The notes under the pieces: generated by a model
Databases searched by the model: none
Seen by the model: only the letters and a program-made list of their open reading frames with translations
Told to the model about the DNA's origin: nothing
Position numbers and translations under genes: made by a program
NCBI GenBank assembly: GCA_036501845.1
Contig: DASXZO010000139.1
Coordinates: 1-64,000, forward strand
Direction of reading: 5' to 3'
Length of the DNA: 64,000 nucleotides
Source of the DNA: JBBREP01 sp036501845
GTDB taxonomy: Bacteria > Actinomycetota > Acidimicrobiia > IMCC26256 > PALSA-610
In this document: positions 42,376 to 51,821 of the stretch, in pieces
How the letters are laid out: each line of letters starts with the position of its first letter
How positions within the stretch are numbered: the stretch's first letter is position 1

Positions 42376-44076
42376 ATGACGCACGATCTGGTGATTCGCA
42401 GGGGCACGGTGGTCGACGGCACGGGGGCGCCGGGCCGGCTGGCCGACGTGGCGATCGACGGCGACCGCATCACAGCCGTCGGCACGATCGACGACAAGGG
42501 CCGGCGCGAGCTCGACGCCGAGGGCCGCGTGGTCACGCCCGGGTTCGTCGACATCCACACCCACCTCGACGCGCAGATCCATTGGGATCCGCTCGGGTCG
42601 TCGTCGTGCTGGCACGGCGTGACGTCGGCGGTGCTCGGCAACTGTGGCGTCACGTTCGCGCCGGCAGCACCCGACGAGCGCGATTACCTCGCCGGGCTCA
42701 TGGAGTCGGTCGAGGACATCCCCGCGGCGAGCATCCTCGACGGGCTGGCGTGGGACTGGCGCAGCTACGGCGACTATCTGGGCGCGATCGACCGCCTCCC
42801 GAAGGGGATCAACGTGGGCGGCATGGTCGGGCACTGCGCGGTGCGTCACCACGTGATGGGCGACCGCTCGATGGACGAGGTGCCGGCCACCGACGACGAG
42901 ATCGCGGCGATGGTCGATGTGGTCGACGAAGCCATGGCCGCGGGCGCGCTCGGCTTCTCCACCAGCCGCACGTTGCTGCACCGCGTGCCCGACGGCCGTT
43001 TCGTGCCGGGAACGTGGGCCGACGACCGCGAGCTGTTCGCGATCGCCGACGTACTCGGCCGCCAAGCGCGCGGCGTGTACGAGGTGGCGCCGCGCTTCGA
43101 GCGCGCGGGCAAGAACTACGAGGGCGTGCCGGCCGAGATCGCGTGGATGGCCGAGGTGCGGCGGCGCACCGGACGGCCGGTGACGTTCGGCATCGGGCAG
43201 TCGAACCTCGGGCCTGAGATGTATCTCCGCATTTTCGAGTGCTGCGAGCGCGAGGCGGAAACCGGAGGCGATATCCGCCCGCAGACCACACCGCGCGGCA
43301 TCGCGCTGCTCTTCGGGCTCGCCGCGCGCTCGCTGTTCGATCGCACGCCGGAGTGGGCCGCGCTGTCGGGCCTCACGCTCGCCGAGAAGGTGGCGGCACT
43401 CGACGACGAAACGCGGCGCGCCGACTTGTTGCGAGCAGCGCGGTCACTGCCGGCGCCGACCTTCGCCGGCGGCGGATGGGACGGCGTGTTCGTGCTCTCG
43501 TCCGAGCCTGCGAACTATCACTTCACCGCCGAAGACTCGCTCGCGGCGCATGCAACACGGCGCGGCGTCGACGCGCCGGAAGCGTTCATCGACATCTCGC
43601 GCGAGACGCGCGGACGCGCGCTGTTCAGCTATCCGTTCTTGAACCAGCGCGACGACGCCGTCGAGTGGATGCTCGACAAGCCGTACTGCCTACTCGGGCT
43701 CGCCGACTCCGGCGCCCACGTGGGATTGATCATGGATGCCGGCCAACCCACATGGCTGCTCGCGAACTGGGTGCGCGATCGCGGTCTGATGACGATGGAG
43801 GACGCGATCCGCCGTCTGACGTCGGAACCGGCGGAGGTGTTCGGCGTGCGTGATCGCGGCGTGCTCACGCCGGGAGCGTTCGCCGACGTCAACGTGATCG
43901 ACGTCGACGCGCTCGCGCTGTCACTCCCCTCGTTCGACCACGACTTCCCGCTCGGCGCCGGTCGCTACGTGCAGCGTGCCGACGGCTACGACGCCACCGT
44001 GGTGAACGGCGAAGTGTTCATGGAGAAGGGTGAGCACACCGGCGCGCTCGCCGGGGTGACGCTGCGAAGCGCGTGA
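42376..44076 (+). CDS. D-aminoacylase-type amidohydrolase (second copy)
   Basis: A 566-residue paralogue of the 7508 gene. HDLVIRRGTVVDGTGAPG opens the protein, GFVDIHTHLDAQ carries the His-x-His metal site, GNCGVTFAPAAP the Cys loop and LADSGAHVGLIMD the late Asp. Start ATG 42376; a GTG at 42361 is in frame but less usual. It should cleave amide or N-acyl bonds, with the true substrate unknown. It is preceded by a 58-bp gap after bacterioferritin and seems independently transcribed. Confidence 0.82.
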   Translation: MTHDLVIRRGTVVDGTGAPGRLADVAIDGDRITAVGTIDDKGRRELDAEGRVVTPGFVDIHTHLDAQIHWDPLGSSSCWHGVTSAVLGNCGVTFAPAAPDERDYLAGLMESVEDIPAASILDGLAWDWRSYGDYLGAIDRLPKGINVGGMVGHCAVRHHVMGDRSMDEVPATDDEIAAMVDVVDEAMAAGALGFSTSRTLLHRVPDGRFVPGTWADDRELFAIADVLGRQARGVYEVAPRFERAGKNYEGVPAEIAWMAEVRRRTGRPVTFGIGQSNLGPEMYLRIFECCEREAETGGDIRPQTTPRGIALLFGLAARSLFDRTPEWAALSGLTLAEKVAALDDETRRADLLRAARSLPAPTFAGGGWDGVFVLSSEPANYHFTAEDSLAAHATRRGVDAPEAFIDISRETRGRALFSYPFLNQRDDAVEWMLDKPYCLLGLADSGAHVGLIMDAGQPTWLLANWVRDRGLMTMEDAIRRLTSEPAEVFGVRDRGVLTPGAFADVNVIDVDALALSLPSFDHDFPLGAGRYVQRADGYDATVVNGEVFMEKGEHTGALAGVTLRSA

Positions 44077-44083
44077 TCGCGAG

Positions 44084-45640
44084 TTAGCCGCGGGCGCGAG
44101 CGATCGCCGCGGCCCACTTGCGACCCTTACCGGGTTGCTCGCGGTGCGGAAGCATCTCGTCGTCGCTCGGCGGCAGCGCACGCTCGTCGTGCTCGAGCGC
44201 GGTGAGATCGATCGACCATTCGATCGGCTCGATACGCGGCTGCGGCGCAGGCGTCAACGCGGCCGGTTCCGGTTCGGGCGCCGGTGTCGGTACCGGCGTC
44301 GCCTCGATCACGGGCTCCACGGCCACGACCGGCGCCGGCTTCACCACGATCTCCGGCGCCACGACAAGCTCGGGCACCGGCTCCGCAACGGGTTCCGGCG
44401 CCACCGTCATCACCGGTGCGGGCAGCGGTTCCGGCGCAGCCGCGACGAGTGGCGTCTCGACGTGCCACGCCTCGACGGTGGACGGCGCGGCCGGATCGAG
44501 TTCGGGTTCGTCGCCCGCCGAATGCACCCATGACGGCGTGGCAACTGTTCCGGCCTCGTCGAGTCCGTCGACGTGCGGCGTCGCGATCTCCGGCTCCGCG
44601 ACCGCGGGGGCGGTGAGCAGTGACGGCGGGAGCAACACGCGGACGACGACACCACCGGCGGTCGACTCGCCGAGCCGCACGACGATGTTGTGGCGCCGCG
44701 CGAGCCGCCCGACCACATCGAGACCGATGTGGCGGGTGGGCACGCGGTGCAGCATCTCGAGCCGCCGCACGCGTTCGTTGGCGAGCTCGAGCTCTGCGGG
44801 TGCGAGCCCCGTGCCGATGTCGAGCACGGTGATCTCGTAACCGCCGTCGTCGTCGGGCACGCCGAGCACCGTGACACGAGCGGGTGGCGCCGACGCCGAG
44901 ACCGCGTTGTCGATGAGCTCCGCGAGTAGATGGGTGACGTCGCCCACGACGTCGGCGTGGAGCATCACCGGCGGTAGCGACTCGGCGTCGACGCGTTCAG
45001 AAGACTCGATCGCGAGCGCCGCGGCCCACACCGCGTCGGTGACCGACACGGGATACGGCGCGACACGCCCGCCCTCACCGATCAGTACGAGCGCGCTGGC
45101 GGTGGACCGGTCGACGCGCGCGACCACGCGATGCACGCGCGCGATCGCCGCGGTCGTTGCGGGCTCGTGATCGCGGCGCCCGATCTCACCGAGTGCGTCG
45201 AGCGCAGCGCCGAGCAAGCGTTCGTTGCGCAACGCCAAGTTGGCAAGAAGGTCGGTGATCGAACGGCGTTCTGCACGCTGCTCCGACACGATTTCGGTGG
45301 CGCGCCGGCGGCCATCGGCAACGGCGACGGCAAGCTCGGCCATCGGTGAGGCGCTGTGCGTGTAGCGCGGCGGCAACACATCGTCGCCGGGCGTAGCGAT
45401 GCCGTCGGCCGCGCGCAATGCACGCGTGTCCGCGACGACCAACGCAAGATCACGCAACGGCCGCGTGATGCTGCGCGCCACGATGAGCGCGAGCGTGAAC
45501 GCGGCGACGACCGCGACAACCGCTGCGATCACAACGCCGACGCTCCGGTGCAGGTTGAAGCCGACGATCAAGCCGAGTGCAATCGCCGGCAACAGCGGGA
45601 CGAGGAGCACCCGCGCACGAATCGTGGACCACGGCCGCAT
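44084..45640 (-). CDS. CvnA-like sensor ATPase with Pro-rich tail
   Basis: A 518-residue membrane protein. Two helices (VLLVPLLPAIALGLIVGF and VGVVIAAVVAVVAAFTLALI) are followed by a HAMP-like segment. A dimerisation helix (ITDLLANLALRNERLLGAAL) has no clear phosphoacceptor His, and a GHKL ATPase domain follows (LAELIDNAVSASAPPARVTV, ITVLDIGTGL). The last ~150 residues are a Pro/Val/Glu-rich low-complexity region. This is like the CvnA proteins of streptomycete conservons, but no cvnB-D genes follow. Confidence 0.75.
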   Translation of the reverse strand: MRPWSTIRARVLLVPLLPAIALGLIVGFNLHRSVGVVIAAVVAVVAAFTLALIVARSITRPLRDLALVVADTRALRAADGIATPGDDVLPPRYTHSASPMAELAVAVADGRRRATEIVSEQRAERRSITDLLANLALRNERLLGAALDALGEIGRRDHEPATTAAIARVHRVVARVDRSTASALVLIGEGGRVAPYPVSVTDAVWAAALAIESSERVDAESLPPVMLHADVVGDVTHLLAELIDNAVSASAPPARVTVLGVPDDDGGYEITVLDIGTGLAPAELELANERVRRLEMLHRVPTRHIGLDVVGRLARRHNIVVRLGESTAGGVVVRVLLPPSLLTAPAVAEPEIATPHVDGLDEAGTVATPSWVHSAGDEPELDPAAPSTVEAWHVETPLVAAAPEPLPAPVMTVAPEPVAEPVPELVVAPEIVVKPAPVVAVEPVIEATPVPTPAPEPEPAALTPAPQPRIEPIEWSIDLTALEHDERALPPSDDEMLPHREQPGKGRKWAAAIARARG

Positions 45641-45850
45641 CACGTTGGAACGTACTCGCAGAGTCGGCGAAGTACCACAACACGAGGTCGCGGCGCGACG
45701 GTCCGGTGCCGTGACATGCCTCGAATGGAACAAAGCGGCATGCATCGCCGACCGGTGCCGCGCGACGAAGGCAACGATTCGGCCAAGGACCGGTGTGCAC
45801 TCGCTGAACTTGACCAACGAACGCACAACTCGTCGTTACGCTCACTCGCC

Positions 45851-47413
45851 GTGGCGGGAACGGGTTTGCACGAACTCCTCGCGCGCGCGGACGCGCGAAC
45901 GGTGGCACTCGTCGATGACGCGCGCGCCGTCACGTTCGCCGAGCTCGATCGCGCAGTCGCGGATGTGGCGGCGCGACTGACGGAATCGCGCCCGCCCGGT
46001 GCCGTCGTGGCGATCCTGGCCGCGAACTCGGTCGACTACGTCACGTGGCTCTACGCCATCCCGCGCGCCGGGATGCGAGCGCTCCTGCTGAACGTGCGCG
46101 ACCACCCGCGCTCGTGGGCCGCGATCGTGACGCGCAGCGGCTGCACGTTGGTGGCCGGCGACCGCGATCTGCTTGACCAGCTCGACCAGCTCGGTCCTGA
46201 GCGCCCGCCCGCCGTGGAGCTCCTCGAGTTCTCACAGGTGCGCCCGTCCGGCGCTGCGCCCGAAGGCCCTCGCGTGAGCACAGCCGGCGACGACGTGGCG
46301 TGGGTAGTGCCCACGTCCGGCACCACCGGCACACCGAAGCTGGCGCTGCTGACCCACGCGTCGCTGCTGGCGGCGGCCCGAGGCTGCGCCGAGGCAAGGC
46401 CGGTGGCCGCCGACGACGTGTATTTGCTGGCCTTCCCGCTCTGCCACGTGGCCGCCTACAACGTGCTCGTCCAACACCTGCACGGGCGCACCGTGGTGGT
46501 CACCCGGCGCTTCGAGCCCGGCCGCACCGCGCACTTGATCGAACAGCACCGCGTAACCGCGGCGTCGCTCGCACCCACGATGATCGCGGCGCTCCTCGAC
46601 CACATCGCCGCGAGCGCGCAGCGAACAGCCGACTCCGCGTCCCAACCCGACCTGAGCTCGCTGCGGTTGCTCGCGTACGGCTCGGCGCCCATCGCCGAAC
46701 CGCTGTTGCGGCGCGCGATGACGGAGCTTGGTTGCGACTTCTCGCAGGGCTACGGCATGACCGAGCTCTCCGGCAACTGCGCGTATCTCGACGCCGACGG
46801 TCACCGGCGCGGCCTCGACGATCCCGAGGTGTTGCGCAGCGCGGGGCGGCCGACATCGTTCGTGGAACTCCGTATCGTGGACGATCGGGGCGTCGCGGTC
46901 GCCATCGGCGAGGTCGGCGAGATCGCGGTGCGCGGACCACAGGTGATGGCGGGCTACCTCGGCGATCCCGATGCCACGGCCGCCGCGATCGTCGACGGTT
47001 GGTTGCGCACCGGTGATCTCGGCCGCGTCGACGCGCACGGCGTGCTCACCATCGTCGACCGCAAGAAGGACGTCATCGTGAGCGGCGGCGAGAACGTGGC
47101 GTCGCGCGAGGTCGAGTCCGTGTTGCACGCCGATCCGTCGGTGGCGGAGGCCGCGGTGATCGGCGTGCCCGACGAGCGCTGGGGCGAACGCGTCACCGCG
47201 ATCGTCGTGCCCGCGCGCGACGCGCACGTCGACGAGGGCGCCCTCGTGGCGCGCTGTCGCGCCGAGCTCGCCGCCTACAAGATCCCTCGGCGCGTCGTGA
47301 TCGTCGACGCGCTGCCGCGCAACGCCACCGGAAAAGTCGACAAGCCGGAGTTGCGACGCCGTTTCACAACGGCCGCCGAAATGGGCCGAACGACCCAGGC
47401 GGTCCAGGCGTGA
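45851..47413 (+). CDS. AMP-dependent acyl-CoA synthetase/ligase
   Basis: A 520-residue ANL enzyme from GTG 45851 (AGTGLHELLARADART); the long upstream open frame crosses the divergent sensor gene. It has VVPTSGTTGTPKLALLTH near residue 155, the A5-like QGYGMTELSG, the hinge LRTGDLGRVDAHGVLTIVDR and the C-terminal Lys in PRNATGKVDKPELRR. It activates a carboxylate to acyl-CoA or a related thioester. Substrate unknown. It appears monocistronic. Confidence 0.88.
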   Translation: MAGTGLHELLARADARTVALVDDARAVTFAELDRAVADVAARLTESRPPGAVVAILAANSVDYVTWLYAIPRAGMRALLLNVRDHPRSWAAIVTRSGCTLVAGDRDLLDQLDQLGPERPPAVELLEFSQVRPSGAAPEGPRVSTAGDDVAWVVPTSGTTGTPKLALLTHASLLAAARGCAEARPVAADDVYLLAFPLCHVAAYNVLVQHLHGRTVVVTRRFEPGRTAHLIEQHRVTAASLAPTMIAALLDHIAASAQRTADSASQPDLSSLRLLAYGSAPIAEPLLRRAMTELGCDFSQGYGMTELSGNCAYLDADGHRRGLDDPEVLRSAGRPTSFVELRIVDDRGVAVAIGEVGEIAVRGPQVMAGYLGDPDATAAAIVDGWLRTGDLGRVDAHGVLTIVDRKKDVIVSGGENVASREVESVLHADPSVAEAAVIGVPDERWGERVTAIVVPARDAHVDEGALVARCRAELAAYKIPRRVVIVDALPRNATGKVDKPELRRRFTTAAEMGRTTQAVQA

Positions 47414-47656
47414 ACGCCCGCGCCGTTCCCACGAGCCCGCTGACCTGGGCCGACGCCGAGCTGCGGGCCGACGCGACGCCTCCGACCGCGGTCCGTGAGC
47501 TGAAAATCACGGTAAGCGATCGGCAAAGAACATCAACGCCTGCTCAACGTCCGTTGTGCTGCCGTCGATACCCAACATTCGCAAAACACCAAAAAGGTGC
47601 ATAGCGCCGCGGGACGCCGCACCGCCCCAGCAGCCACTACGGAGAAGCCAGCCCCC
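47414..47656. other. Lower-GC gap upstream of the secreted beta-helix gene
   Basis: The stretch ~47510-47600 is visibly richer in A/T than its surroundings and likely holds the promoter. A small hairpin with GGTGC/GCACC arms spans 47596-47623. A GGAGAA ribosome-binding site precedes the ATG at 47657. I recognise no riboswitch consensus. Confidence 0.4.
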
Positions 47657-49486
47657 ATGCTCCACCGTTCCTCTTACGCCTCCTCGACCAGGACCAACGG
47701 CTCTGGTCGCACCGCACGCGCCAGCGCCTGGGCTCGCACCCGGGCTCGGCGCCTCGTCTGCGCCGCCACCGCCATCACGGCCGCATCCGCGGGCGTCGTC
47801 GGCCTCATGACCCAACAGGCGTCGCACGCCGCCACCAACGGCCCGACCTCGACCTACGAGGTCGAGACGATCGCCGACACCAACTACCCGATCCCCACCG
47901 GCGCGCTCTACGTGTCGAACGCGGGCGCCGACACCAACCCCGGTTCGCTCGCCGCACCGTTCGCCACGATCACCAAGGCGCTCGCCGTGGTGCCCGCCGG
48001 CGGCACGATCGTGGTGCGCGGCGGCGTGTACCGAGGCGCGCTCGGTGCGATCAAGCGCAAGGTCACCATCCAGGCCTACCCGCACGAGCAGGTATGGGTG
48101 AAGGGCTCAGTGGTCGCGACGTCGTTCACGCAGGGTGCGAGCGACTGGACCACTCCCTACACCGCGAGCCTGTGCGACAACTGCTACCCGGCCCAGGAGC
48201 TCGCCCCCGGCTACCCGGCCGCAGGCCTGCCCGAGCAGGTGTTCGTCGACGGCGCGCCGCTCAAGCAAGTGACGAGCGCGGGCGCGCTGGCGACCGGCAC
48301 GTTCTACGTCGACCACGCCAATCACCAGATCGATCTCTTCGACGACCCCACGGGTCACACCGTCGAGGTCACGGTGCTGGCGAGCGCGTTCACGATGAGC
48401 TCGGCGGCCGCGGGCACCACCATCCGCGGTCTCGGCTTCGAGCACTTCGGTCCGGTGTTCCAGAGCGGCACGAACGTTGCCGCGATGGTGAGCGCCGCCA
48501 ACGTCACCTTCGACAGTGACACGTTCGCCTGGAGTGCCGGGCGCTTCCTCGGCATCTACGGCAACAACAACGTGGTCACGAACAGCAAGTTCCTCGACAA
48601 CGGTCTGAACGGCCTCACCGGGAACAAGATCAGCGGCCTCGACTTCGAGAACAACGAGGTCGCCTACTCCAACTACGAGCACTGGGACATCACGCCCTCG
48701 CCGTACGCACAGATCGGCGGCGTGAAGCTCACCGGCGTCGCCTACACGGTGATGCGAGGCAACGACTTCCACGACAACTTCGCCAACGGTCTGTGGTTCG
48801 ACTGCCAGTCGCACGACCAGACGATCGTCGACAACCTGATCGAGAACAACGCCGGCCACGGCCTCGCCGACGAGATCTCGGCCAACTCGATCATCGCCGG
48901 CAACGTCATCGCCGAGAACGGCCGCGACGGCCTGAAGATCTCGGGCTCGAACAACGTCGAGGTGTGGAACAACACCAGCGTCGACAACGGCTGGGCCCAG
49001 ATCGGTGTGTACGAGGATCCGCGACACTCGAGCACGAACGTCGCCACCGAGGACACCACGAACGTGCGGATCGAGAACAACATCTTCGAGGCCGGCGCCA
49101 ACGCCACGAAGTACGTCTTCTACAACATGGACATCTCGAACCCGAAGCACCTCACGCTCACGCAGATGGTGTCGGCCGACGACCACAACGACTTCGGCCG
49201 CACCAGCACGGCGAACCCGAAGTTCGAGTTCCAGACCCAGGCCACGCTGAAGGCGGGCGCGCACTACCTCACGCTGGCGGCCTTCGTGACCGCCTCGGGC
49301 CGTGAGAAGTCGAGCACCTCCACCGACGGCATGTCGCTCCAGTCGATCTTCACCAACCCCGACGCCGGCGACTACTCGGTGCAAGCCTCGGTGCTGCCGC
49401 AGCTCGCGGCACCCGCGGTGCTGCCCACCGCCGTGGCCGCGGCGATGAACCTCACGAGCACACCGGCGGTGATCGGCGCCACTTGA
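47657..49486 (+). CDS. Secreted right-handed beta-helix protein
   Basis: A 609-residue protein with an Arg-rich n-region and hydrophobic segment (VCAATAITAASAGVVGLM), then an Ala-x-Ala-like signal-peptidase site. Starting with ALYVSNAGADTNPGSLAAPF, the mature part has the YVS-DGNDGN-like first coil of the PbH1/DUF1565 proteins, then repeated short coils rich in Asn (NNNVVTNSKF, NNEVAYSNY, DNLIENNAGHG). This is the fold of polysaccharide lyases and hydrolases. Catalytic residues are not obvious. It likely acts on extracellular glycans. Confidence 0.8.
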   Translation: MLHRSSYASSTRTNGSGRTARASAWARTRARRLVCAATAITAASAGVVGLMTQQASHAATNGPTSTYEVETIADTNYPIPTGALYVSNAGADTNPGSLAAPFATITKALAVVPAGGTIVVRGGVYRGALGAIKRKVTIQAYPHEQVWVKGSVVATSFTQGASDWTTPYTASLCDNCYPAQELAPGYPAAGLPEQVFVDGAPLKQVTSAGALATGTFYVDHANHQIDLFDDPTGHTVEVTVLASAFTMSSAAAGTTIRGLGFEHFGPVFQSGTNVAAMVSAANVTFDSDTFAWSAGRFLGIYGNNNVVTNSKFLDNGLNGLTGNKISGLDFENNEVAYSNYEHWDITPSPYAQIGGVKLTGVAYTVMRGNDFHDNFANGLWFDCQSHDQTIVDNLIENNAGHGLADEISANSIIAGNVIAENGRDGLKISGSNNVEVWNNTSVDNGWAQIGVYEDPRHSSTNVATEDTTNVRIENNIFEAGANATKYVFYNMDISNPKHLTLTQMVSADDHNDFGRTSTANPKFEFQTQATLKAGAHYLTLAAFVTASGREKSSTSTDGMSLQSIFTNPDAGDYSVQASVLPQLAAPAVLPTAVAAAMNLTSTPAVIGAT

Positions 49487-49533
49487 AAGGGTGAGCCGAG
49501 CCGGTACATGCGACCGGTATGGACGAGCTGGAC

Positions 49534-49565
49534 GCACGACCCCTCCCACGCGGAGGGGGTCGTGC
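49534..49565. terminator. Hairpin after the beta-helix gene
   Basis: GCACGACCCCTCC (49534-49546) pairs with GGAGGGGGTCGTGC (49552-49565) apart from one extra G, giving a strong G/C stem with a 5-nt loop 48 bp after the gene end. No T-run follows, so termination is inferred. Confidence 0.6.
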
Positions 49566-49607
49566 GGCCTCCCGTCAACTCGACGAGCGCCCGTATGATC
49601 CCAGCCC

Positions 49608-50570
49608 GTGAAAGCAGCGGTGTACTACGAGACCGGGCAACCATCGGTCTTTCGCTACGAGGACGTGGCCTCGCCGATTGGCGGATCTACTGACGTCGTC
49701 ATCGACGTCGAAGCCATCAGCATCGAAGGTGGCGACACGCTGAACCGAGCCGGCGGGGAGATGCCGTCGGTACCGCACATCGTGGGATACCAGTGTGCGG
49801 GCACGATCTCTGCGGTCGGCGACGATGTCACCGACCGCACGGTCGGTCAGCGGGTGGTCGCCACGATGTTGTGGGGGTCGCACGCCGAGCAAGTGGCCGT
49901 GCCCGCGATGCTCACGTGGGTGATTCCCGACGGTGCCGACCTCGTGGCCTGCGCGTGCGTGCCGGTCGCGTTCGGCACGGCCGACGACTGCCTCTTCGAG
50001 TTCGGCCACCTGCAATCCGGCGAGACGGTGCTGATCCAGGCGGGCGCAGGTGGCGTGGGCGTAGCCGCGATCCAACTGGCGAAGCGCGCCGGTGCGACGG
50101 TGTTGGCGACCGCGTCGAGCGACGAACGCCTCGCCAAACTCGTCGAGCTCGGGATGGACCACGGCATCAACTACTCCCGCAACAACTGGGTCGCCGAGGT
50201 GCGCGAGCTCACCGGCGGCGCAGGTGTCGACCTCGTGGTCGACTCGGTGGGCGGCGCGGTGTTGCGGGGCAGCATCGCTTCGTTGCGTTATCGCGGACGG
50301 TGCATCACGGTGGGCAGCGCCGGCCGCGACCCGCAACTGTTCGACATCGGGCCGCTCGGCGCGAGCAACCTCACGCTCACCGGCGTGTTCCTCGGCGCGG
50401 AGATCTTCACGCCGCGCGCGCAGGCGCTGATTGGCGGGCTCGTTGCCGACGTTGCGTCGGGTGCATTGCGCGTGATCGTGGATCGCACGTTCCCGCTCGC
50501 CGAAGCTGCGGCCGCGCACAAATACATCGAAAGTCGCCAGGCAACGGGCCGCGTGGTACTCATTCCCTGA
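49608..50570 (+). CDS. Quinone-oxidoreductase-type medium-chain dehydrogenase
   Basis: A 320-residue zinc-free MDR enzyme. MKAAVYYETGQPSVFRYED opens the GroES-like domain, GYQCAGTISAVGDDV follows, and the NADPH-binding motif is AGAGGVGVAAIQLAKRAGA near residues 145-163. There is no structural zinc cysteine set. Such enzymes reduce quinones or enones with NADPH. Its TGA overlaps the ATG of the phosphotransferase gene (TGATG), so the two are co-expressed. Confidence 0.88.
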   Translation: MKAAVYYETGQPSVFRYEDVASPIGGSTDVVIDVEAISIEGGDTLNRAGGEMPSVPHIVGYQCAGTISAVGDDVTDRTVGQRVVATMLWGSHAEQVAVPAMLTWVIPDGADLVACACVPVAFGTADDCLFEFGHLQSGETVLIQAGAGGVGVAAIQLAKRAGATVLATASSDERLAKLVELGMDHGINYSRNNWVAEVRELTGGAGVDLVVDSVGGAVLRGSIASLRYRGRCITVGSAGRDPQLFDIGPLGASNLTLTGVFLGAEIFTPRAQALIGGLVADVASGALRVIVDRTFPLAEAAAAHKYIESRQATGRVVLIP

Positions 50571-51619
50571 TGCCGGCGACACCTCTCGACGAACAAGATC
50601 TCCGCACCCGTCTCGCGCGCGACGCCGAGGCGTGGCACGCGGGCGCAACGCTCGAGCACCTCGCGGTGCTGCCGGGCGGCAACTCCTCGATCGTGTACGA
50701 AGCCCGCTGGCGTGGCGTGCCTTCCGAGTACGAGCGCACGGTCGTGAAGATCGCGCCGCCGGGACTCGACCCCGTACGCAACCGCGACATGCTGCGTCAG
50801 GGCCGCGTCATCGCCGCGCTCGGCTCGGTACCCGGCGTGCGGGTGCCCGAACTGCTGTTCACCGACGACGGCACGCCGCCGGTGATCCCGCCCTTCATCG
50901 TCACGAGCTTCCTTCCCGGCGAGTGTTACGAGCCGATCCTCGAAGCGGCCAAGGAGCCTCGCCCGCGCGACGAGGTGCGCGCACGTGCCTTCGCCGCGGC
51001 GCGCATGCTCGCGGCGTTGCATGCGGCGCCCGCCGAGTCGTTGCCCGGACTCGATCGTCCCGATGGCGAACCCGATCCCGAAGTGACGCTCACTGACGAG
51101 ATCGATCGGTGGACGCGCGCGCTCGACACCGTCGACGACTCGATGCGCGTCGGCTACCAGGAATGTGCGGCGGCATTGCACGAGTCGATGCCCGCGCCGC
51201 GGCCGGCCGGGATCGTGCACGGCGACTACCGGCTCGGCAACATGCTGTGCTCCGACGGCGATGTGCACTCCATCATCGACTGGGAGATCTGGGCCCGCTC
51301 CGACCCGCGCAACGACCTCGCGTGGTTCCTGTTCTTCACCGACGAGGCCGAGCACGCCGCGGTGCAGGAGCCCGTCGAGAGCGGTATGCCCACCGCGCGC
51401 GAGTTGCTCGACGAGTACGAGAAGGCCGCGGGCACTCCGGTCGCCGACCTCGACTGGTTCCACGCCCTCGTCCGCTACAAGGAAGCCGGTGCGACGGCGC
51501 TGATCATGAAGCGGCTGGCCAAGCACGGCCAGCTCCCGGAAGGCTCCGACCCGTCACGCGCCACGGTGAGCCACATCACCGACGCGATGAAGATCCTGCA
51601 ATCTCGCGCACGGAGCTGA
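50570..51619 (+). CDS. APH-family phosphotransferase (kinase-fold)
   Basis: A 349-residue aminoglycoside-phosphotransferase-like protein. VLPGGNSSIVYEARW near residue 34 is the nucleotide loop, VVKIAPPG holds the Lys. IVHGDYRLGNMLC near residue 216 is the Brenner motif with catalytic Asp, and IIDWEIWARSDPRNDLAW carries the metal-binding Asp. In actinobacteria and proteobacteria, members near acyl-CoA genes are often fused to or coupled with acyl-CoA dehydrogenases and may handle 4-hydroxy-acids. Antibiotic resistance is unlikely here. It is coupled with the QOR gene. Confidence 0.85.
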   Translation: MPATPLDEQDLRTRLARDAEAWHAGATLEHLAVLPGGNSSIVYEARWRGVPSEYERTVVKIAPPGLDPVRNRDMLRQGRVIAALGSVPGVRVPELLFTDDGTPPVIPPFIVTSFLPGECYEPILEAAKEPRPRDEVRARAFAAARMLAALHAAPAESLPGLDRPDGEPDPEVTLTDEIDRWTRALDTVDDSMRVGYQECAAALHESMPAPRPAGIVHGDYRLGNMLCSDGDVHSIIDWEIWARSDPRNDLAWFLFFTDEAEHAAVQEPVESGMPTARELLDEYEKAAGTPVADLDWFHALVRYKEAGATALIMKRLAKHGQLPEGSDPSRATVSHITDAMKILQSRARS

Positions 51620-51671
51620 CCGGCTATCACCGCGCCCACCCGCCGGCGGTCCGGTAACGTGCCCCGTTCCC

Positions 51672-51743
51672 GGCGGCGTAGCCGAGTGGTTCAGGCAAGG
51701 GCCTGCAAAGCCCCGTACACGGGTTCGATTCCCGTCGCCGCCT
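51672..51743 (+). tRNA. tRNA-Cys (GCA)
   Basis: A 72-nt cloverleaf. Acceptor arms GGCGGCG (51672-51678) and CGCCGCC (51736-51742) pair perfectly. The D arm is GCC/GGC. The anticodon loop CTGCAAA gives GCA, and the T arm is ACGGG-TTCGATT-CCCGT. CCA is not encoded. A Fic gene with a palindromic promoter begins 79 bp downstream. Confidence 0.95.
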
Positions 51744-51777
51744 CGCATTTCGATGGTTTGCGATACTTGCGCTCCGC

Positions 51778-51810
51778 TTTAGTATCACTTAGACGATAAG
51801 TGATACTAAA
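51778..51810. promoter_or_regulatory. 33-bp perfect-arm palindrome before fic
   Basis: The 14-nt arms TTTAGTATCACTTA and TAAGTGATACTAAA are exactly complementary, with GACGA between. It ends 11 bp before the fic GTG, next to the GAGGGAG ribosome-binding site. A partial half-site CGATACTT lies at 51761-51768. The AT-rich composition contrasts strongly with the surroundings. It is likely the operator for the Fic protein's own winged helix. Confidence 0.65.
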
Positions 51811-51821
51811 GAGGGAGCTCG

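Noticed and set aside
47410..47604. 64-codon rightward ORF overlapping the acyl-CoA synthetase stop by GTGA
   Set aside because: The overlap looked like coupling, but codon use and composition change after ~35 codons and the ORF runs through the likely promoter of the next gene.
47500..47656. Riboswitch upstream of the beta-helix gene
   Set aside because: I compared it by eye with c-di-GMP and c-di-AMP riboswitch consensus features and found no match; only a weak hairpin is present.
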